Shown: positions 53,448-61,787 of the stretch, in pieces
Numbering within the stretch: position 1 is the stretch's first letter
Layout: every line of letters starts with the position of its first letter
Source: Polyangia bacterium
GTDB lineage: Bacteria; Myxococcota_A; Polyangia; Nannocystales; Nannocystaceae
Length of the DNA: 64,000 nt
Direction: 5' to 3'
NCBI GenBank assembly: GCA_030430565.1
Contig: JAUIKS010000015.1
Location: 228,495-292,494, forward strand
The notes under the pieces: model-generated
Seen by the model: only the letters and a program-made list of their open reading frames with translations
Told to the model about the DNA's origin: nothing
The model's database searches: none
Program-made: the position numbers and the translations under genes

Positions 53448-54932
53448 TCAGTCCGCGAAGCTCGCGAGCCACACGCCCGTGCGCTCGCCGTCATAGACGC
53501 CGTAGACGAGCTCGTCGTCGGCGTCGTAGTTGCGCAGCGCGGCGACGATCACCCGGTCGTCGACCTGCTGCTCCTCGAGCGTCTCGGGATCGACGACCAC
53601 AAGCTGCCCGAGCCAATCGGTGCCGACATCGACGAGGGTCGCGACGCGCCCGTCCGCGAGCCGACGATAGCCCGGCGTGGCGCGGTGAGCCACCGGCGTC
53701 GCCTCGCCGTCCCAGGGAACGCGGATGACCGGCGCCTCCGTGCGCAGGTAGCTCTCGTCGCTCGCCGGAAAGCCGTTCTCCCGAACCTCGATCCCATGCT
53801 CGTAAATCAAGAACTCACCAACGCCCTCGTGCAGCACGCGCACGGAGGCGAAGGTCGGGTCGTAGAGCTTGTGCACGCCGGTAATCGGGTTCCACGTCGC
53901 CCAGCGCCCGTCCTCGAGCCGGCGCGTGACCTGCTCGGACTCGGGGAGATCGACGGGTGTCGCGTCGGGCAGCATGAGCACGCGCTCACCAGGCGTCTCG
54001 GACGTCCGGCGCAGCACGACCGCGCCGTGCTCGATGTACGAGAGCGAGCCAGCGGAGACCCGACCGTCGTCGAGGTAGGTCTCCGAGCCGTCGGCGGTGT
54101 CGAGCAGGTAGACCGCGCCCTCCGGCTGGTCGGAATCGCCGTTGGTCACGCCCGCGTCTTGCCAGAGCAGCCAGCGGCCGTCCGCCGAGGCCGAGAAGGC
54201 CACCGCCGCGCTCGCGACCAGCTCCTGCGCGCCGTCGACCAGCGAGACCCGGACCAGCTCGTCATTCGTCGTGATCGCGAACAGTTCCTCACTGGTCACG
54301 CGCGCGCCGATCGGGACAATGCCGCCCGCGCCCCACTCGCCCACCGAGCCGAGGAGCGGCTCGACCGTCGCGGTCTCGGTCCACGGATCGGCGGGGAAGC
54401 GCTGCAGCGCGAGCGCGCCGTGATCCGCCGCTGGATCGGCCGGCGTGTACGAGACCACGCCGCGCTCGCTCACGAGCGCGTCACAGCCCGGGAGCTCAAA
54501 CACGCGGTTCGCCGGTCGATCGCCCTCGAGATCGACGATCTCCACGGCGCCGCTCTCCGCGTCGCAGGCGAACGCCTCCTCGGGCCACGCGTCGGGAAAG
54601 AGCGCGAGCTCGGCGTCCTCCGCGACCACCTGCGGCGACTCACCGCAGGCCCCGACCGACCAGAGCTCGACGCGCTTGACCGGGGGCAAGAAGAACTGCG
54701 GCTCCGCGTCGGGCTCGAGGTAGGCGACGCGCAGGATCCGGCGATCGCCGACCCACGCGACCTGCGAGACGCTCGCCAGCGGCTCGTCGGGGCTCAGCTC
54801 GAGCAGGCGCACCGGGCCCTGCTGCCCGCAGACCGCCCCCAGCTCGGCGGGCTCGGCCGTCTCGTCGGCGCACGAGGCCGCCGCGACCAGGGTGAACAGC
54901 GCGAGCGCTCCAGGGCGATACAACGAGCTCAT
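53448..54932 (-). CDS. beta-propeller lipoprotein of unknown function
   Basis: The 494-residue protein has lipobox AAASC and repeated blade-like strands (AVYLLDTADGSETYLDDGRVSAGSLSYIEHGAVVLRRT, GRVATLVDVGTDWLGQLVVVDPETLEEQQVDD, WLLWQDAGVTNGDSDQP). No catalytic motif. It is the last gene of a same-strand run (asnB, actin, thpR, this). ATG 54932 begins the signal peptide, and the 75 bases before it contain the dispersed palindrome at 54979. Confidence 0.7.
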   Translation of the reverse strand: MSSLYRPGALALFTLVAAASCADETAEPAELGAVCGQQGPVRLLELSPDEPLASVSQVAWVGDRRILRVAYLEPDAEPQFFLPPVKRVELWSVGACGESPQVVAEDAELALFPDAWPEEAFACDAESGAVEIVDLEGDRPANRVFELPGCDALVSERGVVSYTPADPAADHGALALQRFPADPWTETATVEPLLGSVGEWGAGGIVPIGARVTSEELFAITTNDELVRVSLVDGAQELVASAAVAFSASADGRWLLWQDAGVTNGDSDQPEGAVYLLDTADGSETYLDDGRVSAGSLSYIEHGAVVLRRTSETPGERVLMLPDATPVDLPESEQVTRRLEDGRWATWNPITGVHKLYDPTFASVRVLHEGVGEFLIYEHGIEVRENGFPASDESYLRTEAPVIRVPWDGEATPVAHRATPGYRRLADGRVATLVDVGTDWLGQLVVVDPETLEEQQVDDRVIVAALRNYDADDELVYGVYDGERTGVWLASFAD

Positions 54933-54978
54933 ATCGATCACCCTAGCACACGCGCCGTCGCCCGCACGCGATTCAAGA

Positions 54979-54998
54979 ACATGACTCAAGAGACATTT
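54979..54998. repeat. dispersed 20-bp palindrome, copy 10
   Basis: 14 of 18 match. Intergenic, between thpR and the propeller lipoprotein. Confidence 0.75.
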
Positions 54999-55007
54999 TG
55001 TCAACCG

Positions 55008-55556
55008 CTACGCGTCGGGCTCGCGCAGCGGGAACGCGGCCTCGATCCGATACTTCGAGCCCGAGCGCGACAGGACGCTTGAGTACAGGCGCACCGCGTC
55101 GACGCGAAACGGCAGGCACGAGTACAGCGCGTGGGCCTGGATGTACTCGGCGACGCGGCGCTCCGGCGTCCGCTTGAGCCGCGCGAGCGTCACGTGCGGC
55201 GTGTACTTGCGCCGCTCCGGCTCGATCCCCAGGGGCGTGAGCAGCCGATCGACGCGACGCTTGAGCTCGCGGACCGCCTCGGCCTCCCGCACGCCGACCC
55301 ACAAGACGCGCGGCTTCCCGCGCGGCGGGAACACGCCGACGCCCGCGAGCTCGAGCTCAAACGCCGGCGCGCGCAGCTCGGCGAGCGCGTCGACGACCCC
55401 GCGCGCGAGCCCGCCGTCGACGTCGCCGAGGAAGGTCAGCGTCAGGTGCAGCTTGTCGCGGCCCTCCCAGCGCGCGCCGGGCAGGCCGCCGTGCATCATC
55501 TCGAGCTGTTGGTCAACGAGCTCCGGGAGGTCCAGTCCGATGAACAGGCGCGGCAC
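55008..55556 (-). CDS. thpR: RNA 2',3'-cyclic phosphodiesterase (ThpR)
   Basis: The 182-residue 2H phosphoesterase has the two HxTL motifs at 37-40 (HLTL) and 121-124 (HVTL), and the family ends MPRLFIGLDLP and VRLYSSVLSRSGSKYRIEAAFPL. The enzyme opens 2',3'-cyclic phosphates of RNA to the 2'-phosphate, and this family ligates tRNA halves in vitro in some species. Cytosolic. It sits directly after the actin gene on the same strand (56-base gap). Confidence 0.95.
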   Translation of the reverse strand: MPRLFIGLDLPELVDQQLEMMHGGLPGARWEGRDKLHLTLTFLGDVDGGLARGVVDALAELRAPAFELELAGVGVFPPRGKPRVLWVGVREAEAVRELKRRVDRLLTPLGIEPERRKYTPHVTLARLKRTPERRVAEYIQAHALYSCLPFRVDAVRLYSSVLSRSGSKYRIEAAFPLREPDA

Positions 55557-55612
55557 TCGGTGATACTACAGCCGCGCGGCGCTCCGCGCCCGCGCGGGCC
55601 GACGCGAGCGGC

Positions 55613-56650
55613 TCAGGTGCACTTGCGGTGCACGATCCCCGGCCCCGACTCGTCGTACTCGTCCGTCGTGATCCACATCTCCTCGAAGGTCGAGAGGCTC
55701 GAGAGGATCGAGCCGCCGAGCCACACCGAGTACGTGCGCTCGGGCGGCGCGATGATCTTGATCGTCATGCTCTCCGGCGCGAGCTGCTTGAGCTCCTTGC
55801 TGACGCGATCGTCGATCCCCTTGAACATCGTCGTGCCGCCCGACATCACGACGTTGGTGTAGAGATCCGCGCGGATGCTCTCGCTGCACTTCGAGATCGA
55901 GTTGAAGGTGAGCCGGTGGATCCCCTCCTGCTCGAGGCCGATGAAGTTGGGCTTGAACAGCACCTCGGGGCAGCGGAAGCGCTCGGAGCCGATCGTGATC
56001 ACCTGCCCGTCCGGCAGCTCGTAGTTCTGCTCGAGCTCGCTGCTGGTCTCGGCCTTCTCGAGCTCCTCCTCGTAGTCGAGCGCGACGTAGGAGAGCTTCT
56101 CCTTGATGTCGCGGGCGATCTTCTGATCGGCCGCTGACTCGACCTTGAGGCCGCTGCTCTTGGTGAGCGTCCGGAAGTGCTCGTCGAGCAGCTTGCCGCT
56201 GACGCCGCTGTGCTGATAGCTGTGCAGCAGCGGCTTGCCCTTGTGGACGGCGGCCGCGAAGCTGCCGCCCTCGCCGACCAGCAGCGCGACGCCGGAGGTG
56301 CGCTTGTTCGCCTTGAGCGCCGCGGCCGCGCTGTTGATGACGGAGAACGCGGGCGTGTTGAATTTCTTGAACGCGAGCGTGGTCAGCTTGCTGCGGTTGA
56401 GCCGCGGGTTGACCGGCGCGTCGAGGATGACCAGCGGGTGCTCGCTGGGGCCGACGCGCAGCGTCTCGAACACTTTCTTGAGGCCCTGCTCGAGGTGGTT
56501 CCAGTCGATGACCACGCCGTTGCGGATCACGGTCGACTTCCAGGCGGGGCGGATCACGCGGGGCTTCTCGTCCCCGGCGAACCCGGCGTAGAACACCTCG
56601 CCGTCGCTGATATCGATGATGACGGTCGCGCGGTCTCTGAAATGCGGCAT
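55613..56650 (-). CDS. eukaryote-type actin homologue lacking subdomain 2 (BARP-like)
   Basis: The protein has 345 residues; compared by hand with the remembered actin sequence, residues 211-345 match actin 241-375 at about 96 of 135 positions, including QVITIG, ERFRCPE, SGGTTM, IKIIAPPER, YSVW, GGSIL, EYDESGP and IVHRKC. RDIKEKLSYVALD (180-192) and HPLVILDAPVNP also match. The residues that would make subdomain 2 and the D-loop (actin about 33-69) are absent. Phosphate loop 1 keeps only its first Asp (Asp13), and loop 2 (LVGEGGSF, 124-131) has Leu for Asp154 and Phe for His161; Gln137 is Asn106. Start supported by AGGAG six bases upstream. A related BARP is known from Haliangium ochraceum. 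Probably nucleotide-binding but poorly hydrolysing and unable to form normal D-loop contacts (inference). Confidence 0.93.
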   Translation of the reverse strand: MPHFRDRATVIIDISDGEVFYAGFAGDEKPRVIRPAWKSTVIRNGVVIDWNHLEQGLKKVFETLRVGPSEHPLVILDAPVNPRLNRSKLTTLAFKKFNTPAFSVINSAAAALKANKRTSGVALLVGEGGSFAAAVHKGKPLLHSYQHSGVSGKLLDEHFRTLTKSSGLKVESAADQKIARDIKEKLSYVALDYEEELEKAETSSELEQNYELPDGQVITIGSERFRCPEVLFKPNFIGLEQEGIHRLTFNSISKCSESIRADLYTNVVMSGGTTMFKGIDDRVSKELKQLAPESMTIKIIAPPERTYSVWLGGSILSSLSTFEEMWITTDEYDESGPGIVHRKCT

Positions 56651-56775
56651 GACGATCTCCTGACCCGCCCGGGGGTACTGCTACGGCGGGCTCCTCGGGT
56701 GAGTGTCGCTCGAGCCCGCGCCGCCGAGTTCGCGACGAGGTGACCGTATGCACACGTCGCGCGGATCCGCGCCGC

Positions 56776-58716
56776 TCACAGCCGCACGTCGTGTCGCTCG
56801 CGCCACCACTCGAAGACGAGCAGCGTCCACAGCAGCTTGCGGTGGTCGCGGCGGCCGCTGATGTGCTCCTCGACCAGGCGCGTGACCACGACCGGGTCGA
56901 GCATGCCCGCGCCGCGCAGGCGCTCGGGCGCGAGCGCGCGCCGCAGCTCGCCGGCCAGCGCCGTCCGCAGCCAGCGCGCGATCGGCATCCCGAAGCCGTG
57001 CTTGCGTCGGTGCCGGAGATGGGCCGGGAGCGTGCCCCGCAGCGCGCGCTTGAGCGCGTACTTGGTCACGAGGCCGGCGCGCAGCTTGAGCGCGGGCGGC
57101 ATCGCGACGGCGTGGGCGATCACCTCGGGGTCGAGGAAGGGCGCGCGCACCTCGAGGCCCACCGCCATGCTCGCGCGATCGATCTTGGTCAGGATCCCGT
57201 TGCTGAAGTAGCTGGCGAAGTACATCGCCGAGAGCCGCTGCGCGTGCCCGAGCCCCTCGTAGCGCGCGTAGGGCTCGCTCATCACGCGCTCGAGCTCGGC
57301 GCGGGAGACCTCCGCGCGCAGCTCCCCGCGCAGCGGGTCGTCGGCCTCGCCCGGCAGCACCGACGACAGCCAGCGGATGTGTCGCGACGGCGCGTCCGTG
57401 GCGCTCGCGCCCCGCGCGAAGCGCTGCAGGACGAAGCCCGGGGGGAAGCTGCCAGGGCCCACCGGCAGGCGCGCGACGCCCTGCTCGAGCTGTCTTCGAA
57501 GCCATGTCGGCGCGAAGCGGTAGTACCGCGCGGCGGTGTCGGCGAGGAAGGTCTCGTAGCCCAGCAGCAGCTCGTCGCCCCCGTCCCCCCCGAGCGCGAC
57601 CTTGACGTGCTCGCTGGCGAAGCGCGAGAGGAAGTGCGTGGGGACCAGGCTCGGGTCCGCGAACGGCTCGTCGAGCCAGCCGCGGATCGTCGGGAGCAGG
57701 TCGAGCAGGTCGTCGGCCGACATCGTGCGGACCTGATGACGCGTGCCGAACAGGCCCGCGACCTCGGCCGCGTGCCGAGTCTCGTCGTAGGAGGGCTCGT
57801 TGAAGCCGATCGTGAAGGTCTGGATCGTGCGCGGGTCAACGTGCTCGGCCATCGCCGCGAGCACGGCCGCGGAGTCGAGCCCGCCGCTGAGGAACAGCCC
57901 GAGCTCGACGTCGGACATCAGGCGACGCTTGACCGAGCGCGAGAGCCGCTCGCGCAGCGCCTCGACCAGCTCGTCCTCGCCGAGCACGAGGTACGGACGA
58001 CGCGCGCGCTCGAAGGGGTCGTCGGCGTAGCGCGAGAGCTCGAGCGCGCCGTCCTGCCAGATTATGCGGTGGCCGGGCGGCAGCTTGCGGACGCCGGCGA
58101 TCGCCGCGTAGGGGCTGGGGACGTACTCGTAGGTCAGGTAGAGCGAGAGCGCGCGCGGGTCGACGCGGCGGGCGATCGCCGGGTGCTCGAGCATCGCGGT
58201 GAGCTCCGAGGCGAACACGAGCGAGCCGTCGGGCAGGTGCGCGTAGTACAGCGGCTTCTGGCCCGCGAGGTCGCGGGCGAGCATCGCCCGGCCGGCGCGC
58301 CCGTCCCAGACCGCGAACGCGAACATGCCGTTGAGCTGCCGCGGCAGGTCGTCGCCGAACTCGACGTAGCCGTGCAGCAGGACCTCGTTGTCGCAGCGCG
58401 TCGAGAACCGGTGACCGCGGCGCTGCAGGTCACGGCGCAGCGCCTGATGATTGTAGATCTCGCCGTTGGCGACCAGCGCGAAGACGTCGCGCGCCGGCTG
58501 GTCACGCCCCGCGCTCGCCGGGCGCCGGACCATCGGCTGCGCGCCGCCGTCGAGGTCGACGATCGCCAGGCGCTCGTGGGCCAGGCCGCACGGGCCGTCG
58601 ACGTAGACGCCCGCGCCGTCGGGGCCGCGGTGGGCGAGCGCGCGACCCATCCGCGCGAGCGTGACGAGCTCGGGCGACTCGCCCCCCGCGCGCAACCAGC
58701 CGGCGATCCCACACAC
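56776..58716 (-). CDS. asnB: asparagine synthase (glutamine-hydrolysing)
   Basis: The 646-residue protein has the Ntn glutaminase with Cys2 after Met removal (MCGIAGW), HRGPDGAG, and NGEIYNH; the synthase domain begins about 250 with P-loop LSGGLDS (276-282), FTIGFNEPSYDE, ALGGDGGDELLLGY and KIDRASMAVGLEVRAPFLD. It makes Asn from Asp with ATP, or in clusters an amide on a special substrate. The full glutaminase set is present, unlike many pseudo-AsnB cluster proteins. The palindrome at 57488 lies inside. Confidence 0.95.
   Translation of the reverse strand: MCGIAGWLRAGGESPELVTLARMGRALAHRGPDGAGVYVDGPCGLAHERLAIVDLDGGAQPMVRRPASAGRDQPARDVFALVANGEIYNHQALRRDLQRRGHRFSTRCDNEVLLHGYVEFGDDLPRQLNGMFAFAVWDGRAGRAMLARDLAGQKPLYYAHLPDGSLVFASELTAMLEHPAIARRVDPRALSLYLTYEYVPSPYAAIAGVRKLPPGHRIIWQDGALELSRYADDPFERARRPYLVLGEDELVEALRERLSRSVKRRLMSDVELGLFLSGGLDSAAVLAAMAEHVDPRTIQTFTIGFNEPSYDETRHAAEVAGLFGTRHQVRTMSADDLLDLLPTIRGWLDEPFADPSLVPTHFLSRFASEHVKVALGGDGGDELLLGYETFLADTAARYYRFAPTWLRRQLEQGVARLPVGPGSFPPGFVLQRFARGASATDAPSRHIRWLSSVLPGEADDPLRGELRAEVSRAELERVMSEPYARYEGLGHAQRLSAMYFASYFSNGILTKIDRASMAVGLEVRAPFLDPEVIAHAVAMPPALKLRAGLVTKYALKRALRGTLPAHLRHRRKHGFGMPIARWLRTALAGELRRALAPERLRGAGMLDPVVVTRLVEEHISGRRDHRKLLWTLLVFEWWRERHDVRL
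57488..57507. repeat. dispersed 20-bp palindrome, copy 11
   Basis: 15 of 18 match. Inside asnB. Confidence 0.8.
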
Positions 58717-58909
58717 GGCTCAGGCCCCCCTCGCGGGCGCGGAGTTCGTCACGATGGCGGTCATGCTGCGACCCCGGCGCGGAGCCGAGGCCCCGACTCT
58801 TACACTTCGAGGCCGCTTGTCCAAGCCGGTCGACTGGGAGGCGCGCGCTCACGAACCGACCGGTCCCTTCGAACCTGTCCCGAACCACCCGCGTCGCCGC
58901 GCGCCGCGC

Positions 58910-59476
58910 TCACGCGCCGACGCGCGTCTCGTGCTGCGGGCGCCCCCGCGCGAGTTTGCGCTGCAGGCTGCGGCGGTGCATCCCGAGGCGCCGCGCGGCC
59001 TCGGAGATGTTGCCCTGGCAGTCGGTGAGAACTTTCTGCAGGTGCTCCCACTCGAGCTCATCGAGCGGCTTGGCTGCGGTCGGCGCTGGGAGGTCGATCA
59101 GCGAGGCCTGCTTGCGCGAGAAGGCCGCTAAGATCTCGTCGGGCTCGGCGGGCTTGGTCAGGTAGTGCACGGCGCCGAGCTTGATCGCCTCGACGGCGGT
59201 GGCGATGCTGCCGTAGCCCGTGAGCACGACGATCTGGATCGCCGGGTCGAGCTTCTTGAGCGCGACGACCAGCTCGAGGCCGTTGCGTCCCGGCATGCGG
59301 AGGTCCACGACCGCGCGCGCCGGGCTCCAGGCGCGCGCCTCGGACAGCGCCTCCTCGTAGCCGTGGGCGATCACGACGGCGTAGCCGCGGCGGCGGAACG
59401 AGCCGGCCAACGCCCCGCAGAACGGCTTGTCGTCATCCACGACCAGAACGTATTCGCGCGACCCATCGGCTCCCAT
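58910..59476 (-). CDS. regA: RegA/PrrA/ActR-type redox response regulator
   Basis: The 188-residue protein has a receiver with acidic pocket VVDDDKPFCG, phospho-Asp58 in AVVDLRMPGRNG, VLTGYGSIATAVEAIKLGA and the KPA loop; a Pro-rich hinge (LPAPTAAKP) of the RegA class; and the C-terminal Fis-type HTH GNISEAARRLGMHRRSLQRKL. This regulator controls respiration, photosynthesis and nitrogen or carbon fixation genes in alpha-proteobacteria; targets here are unknown. It lies downstream of regB on the same strand. Direct repeats CTTCGAATC and the dyad CTTACGTAAG lie in its promoter region. Confidence 0.93.
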   Translation of the reverse strand: MGADGSREYVLVVDDDKPFCGALAGSFRRRGYAVVIAHGYEEALSEARAWSPARAVVDLRMPGRNGLELVVALKKLDPAIQIVVLTGYGSIATAVEAIKLGAVHYLTKPAEPDEILAAFSRKQASLIDLPAPTAAKPLDELEWEHLQKVLTDCQGNISEAARRLGMHRRSLQRKLARGRPQHETRVGA

Positions 59477-59507
59477 GGTGCTACCCCTATTTTGAGCTTG
59501 AATTTGA

Positions 59508-59529
59508 CTTCGAATCTTGGCTTCGAATC
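59508..59529. promoter_or_regulatory. direct repeat upstream of regA
   Basis: CTTCGAATC occurs twice (59508-59516 and 59521-59529) at a 13-base period, 32 to 53 bases upstream of regA. Each copy has a TTCGAA dyad. A candidate regulator site. Confidence 0.4.
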
Positions 59530-59596
59530 GTGACTACGCGGAGGCCGTCGCGCTGCGCTGCAGCCTCTCCCGCGTGAGGAAAGCGTGCACCTGATC

Positions 59597-59606
59597 TTAC
59601 GTAAGG
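59597..59606. promoter_or_regulatory. palindrome in the regB-regA gap
   Basis: The perfect dyad CTTACGTAAG stands between regB and regA. It may be an operator or part of a promoter. Confidence 0.3.
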
Positions 59607-59667
59607 GCAAGCGCGTGAGCCGGCTCTCGCGACCGGACGTCGCAGCGACGAGGCGTTGGCAATCACC

Positions 59668-60981
59668 CTAGCCCCCGAGCGTCGCGTGCTGCGGACGGAC
59701 CGGGACGCGAACGCGCGCCTTCGTCCCCCGCTCGGGGCTCGACTCGAACTCGATCGACCCGCCGAGCTGACGGAGGTGCGCGCGCGCGAGGTACAGGCCC
59801 AGGCCCATCCCGCGGCCCTCCTCCTTGGTCGAGTAGAACGGGTCGAAGACCCGCGCGAGCGCCCCCTCGTCCATGCCGACGCCGGTGTCGACGACCTCGA
59901 CATAGACCTCGTCGTCGAGGATGTCGAAGCGGATCACGACGTCGGCGCCGGGGCGCTTGCGGCAGGCCTCCGCCGCGTTCGACACGAGCTCGCGGAGGAT
60001 CTGGCCGATGACCTCGCGCGGCTGCCGGAGCTCGTCGGGCGGCCTGACAGCTGGCGTAAAGACCACGCGCAGCTTGACCCCGACCGCCGCCTCGATCAGC
60101 TCGTCCTCGAGGTCACGCGGCGACCAGGCGTCGACCTCCCGGCCGAGCTGCGGCAGGCGCAGCTCGGGGGAGGCCATCTGGTGGATGATGTGCTTGCAGC
60201 GGCGCACCTGCTGCTTGATCGTCGTGATCGACTCGTCGCGCTCGTCGTCGCCCATGTAGCCGAGGTCGCCGACCAGCGCGCTGATCGTGCCCAGCGGCGA
60301 GCCGAGCTCGTGGGCGGCGCCCGCGGCCAAGGTCCCGAGCGCGGCGAGGTTGCGATCCTGCAGCGCCTCCTCGCGCAGGCGCGCGAGCTCCTGCCGCTGG
60401 CGCGCGAGCGACATCGCGATCCGGTGCACGAAGTAGGTCATGAAGGTCCCCGAGACCGCGAAGGCGACCCACATGCCGCGGATGTGCGCCGAGAGATGCC
60501 CGTGCGCCGACATCGAGCCGACCTCCGGCGAGACCCCGAACAGCACCGCGAAGCCGGCGAGGCAGTAGAGCGCGAGCGTCCACATCCAGCGCGGCGAGAT
60601 CTGCGTCGCCAGCGTGATGGGGACGAAGAACATCGTCGTGAACGGGTTGGACACCCCGCCCGAGAGGGCGAGCAGCGCGGTCAAGGCGGTCGCGTCGACC
60701 ATCAGGTGCGCGCCGGCGATGTTCGCGGTCGCCTTGCCCGGCTTGAGGATCCAGCGCTGGGTCGCGAGGTTGAGCGCGATCAAGACCACCATCACCGCGC
60801 CGGTCCCCCGCGGCTCGGGCGGCGGCGGGAACCAGTTGATGATCTTCACCCAGGTCGGCGGGTGCAGCAGCTGCACCGACCAGCCGAGCGCGATGAGGCC
60901 CAGCAGCACCCAGCGCGCGAACACGAAGGTCCGCAGGGCGATGTTGGCCGAGGAGCGCGCTGCCGCCACGTGCGACATCAT
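59668..60981 (-). CDS. regB: RegB/PrrB-type redox sensor histidine kinase
   Basis: The 437-residue protein has six membrane helices in the first 190 residues, the quinone-binding motif GGVSNPF (108-114), the dimerisation box LGTLAAGAAHELGSPLG with phospho-His224, the redox-active cysteine region RRCKHIIHQM (Cys262), and the kinase N, G1 and G2 boxes at the C-terminus (NAAEACRKRPGAD, DTGVGMDEGALARVFDPFYSTK, GMGLGLYLARAHL). All three redox features of RegB are present. The ATG at 60981 was chosen; a GTG 12 codons earlier is open. It is the partner of the adjacent RegA. Confidence 0.93.
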   Translation of the reverse strand: MMSHVAAARSSANIALRTFVFARWVLLGLIALGWSVQLLHPPTWVKIINWFPPPPEPRGTGAVMVVLIALNLATQRWILKPGKATANIAGAHLMVDATALTALLALSGGVSNPFTTMFFVPITLATQISPRWMWTLALYCLAGFAVLFGVSPEVGSMSAHGHLSAHIRGMWVAFAVSGTFMTYFVHRIAMSLARQRQELARLREEALQDRNLAALGTLAAGAAHELGSPLGTISALVGDLGYMGDDERDESITTIKQQVRRCKHIIHQMASPELRLPQLGREVDAWSPRDLEDELIEAAVGVKLRVVFTPAVRPPDELRQPREVIGQILRELVSNAAEACRKRPGADVVIRFDILDDEVYVEVVDTGVGMDEGALARVFDPFYSTKEEGRGMGLGLYLARAHLRQLGGSIEFESSPERGTKARVRVPVRPQHATLGG

Positions 60982-61036
60982 GCCACGGCGCCGCGACGAC
61001 GCCGCCCGCCCGCGCACAAATTTTCAAGCTGCTCGC

Positions 61037-61294
61037 TCAGCCAGTCGTGTGCTCGTGGTCCGTCTCGCTGTGCTCGTGGTCCGTCTCGTGCTCGTGGTCC
61101 GTCTCGGACTCTTCGCCCTCGGTCTCGTGCCCGTGCTCCTCTTGGCAGGTGCCGACGCCATCGTGCACGTCACAGATGAGGCCCTCGGCGCAGTCCGAGT
61201 CCTTCTCGCAAGCGACGCCGACGCCGTCGTCGCAGGCCGTCGCCAGCGCGACGCCGAGGATCATTCCGAGTGCAGCTCCGATAAGACGACGCAT
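61037..61294 (-). CDS. small lipoprotein with Cys knob and His-rich tail
   Basis: The 85-residue protein has signal VALATAC (Cys21), one Cys-rich knob (CEKDSDCAEGLICDVHDGVGTC) and a tail in which a E-T-D-H-E-H unit is repeated three times. The His/Asp/Glu tail looks like a metal-binding segment; the metal is unknown. The DNA repeat (about 19-base unit, 61046-61107) shows recent expansion. It lies next to the redox regulators. Confidence 0.75.
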   Translation of the reverse strand: MRRLIGAALGMILGVALATACDDGVGVACEKDSDCAEGLICDVHDGVGTCQEEHGHETEGEESETDHEHETDHEHSETDHEHTTG

Positions 61295-61391
61295 ACCGAG
61301 CACGCTAGCGAGCCCCGTGACCCCTCTGCAAGCGCGTCGCTGCGACACGACGTCGCAAGCCGACGACGCCACAGGCTCCGTGGGTCCGCAC

Positions 61392-61787
61392 ATGCGCTGT
61401 GCTACTGAGAGCGGGCTGGTGCTTGCCCACCCAAAACCTGCCACTACAACCATCGCCGGTCGGCGCGGCGCCGGCCTCGCGCTCTGCCTGCTCGCGCTCG
61501 CGCTCAGCGGGGCGACGCTGGGCTGCATCACGACGCTCGCGCCCAACGTCCGCGCCCGCGGTCACCACGAGTCGCTCGAGGCGCGGGCGCGCTGGGACGA
61601 CTGCAGCGCGTGCCACGAGCAGGAGAGCGTGATGGCGCACCGGCTCTCGCGCATGAGCCCGCGGGCGCGCGCGGCCGCCGAGGCCCAGGCCGCGCGCGGC
61701 GGGGGAGCGCCGCTGGTCCGCGACTGGATGGTCGACGACGCCCGGGGCTGCCTCGAGTGCCACAAGCTCAAGGAGCGCCGACCGTGA
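61392..61787 (+). CDS. small dihaem cytochrome-like lipoprotein
   Basis: The 131-residue protein has a signal ending GATLGC (about Cys45), then two CXXCH haem sites: DDCSACHEQE near the middle and GCLECHKLK at the C-terminus. Between them the helix MSPRARAAAEAQAARGG is unstructured-looking. Its stop overlaps the GTG start of the next gene as GTGA, so it is translated with the beta-barrel protein, which suggests an outer-membrane electron path (inference). Confidence 0.8.
   Translation: MRCATESGLVLAHPKPATTTIAGRRGAGLALCLLALALSGATLGCITTLAPNVRARGHHESLEARARWDDCSACHEQESVMAHRLSRMSPRARAAAEAQAARGGGAPLVRDWMVDDARGCLECHKLKERRP

Noticed and set aside
56776..58716. asnB as part of a lasso peptide or other biosynthetic cluster
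   Set aside because: The glutaminase Cys2 and all synthase motifs are intact, and no precursor peptide, protease or transporter lies beside it.
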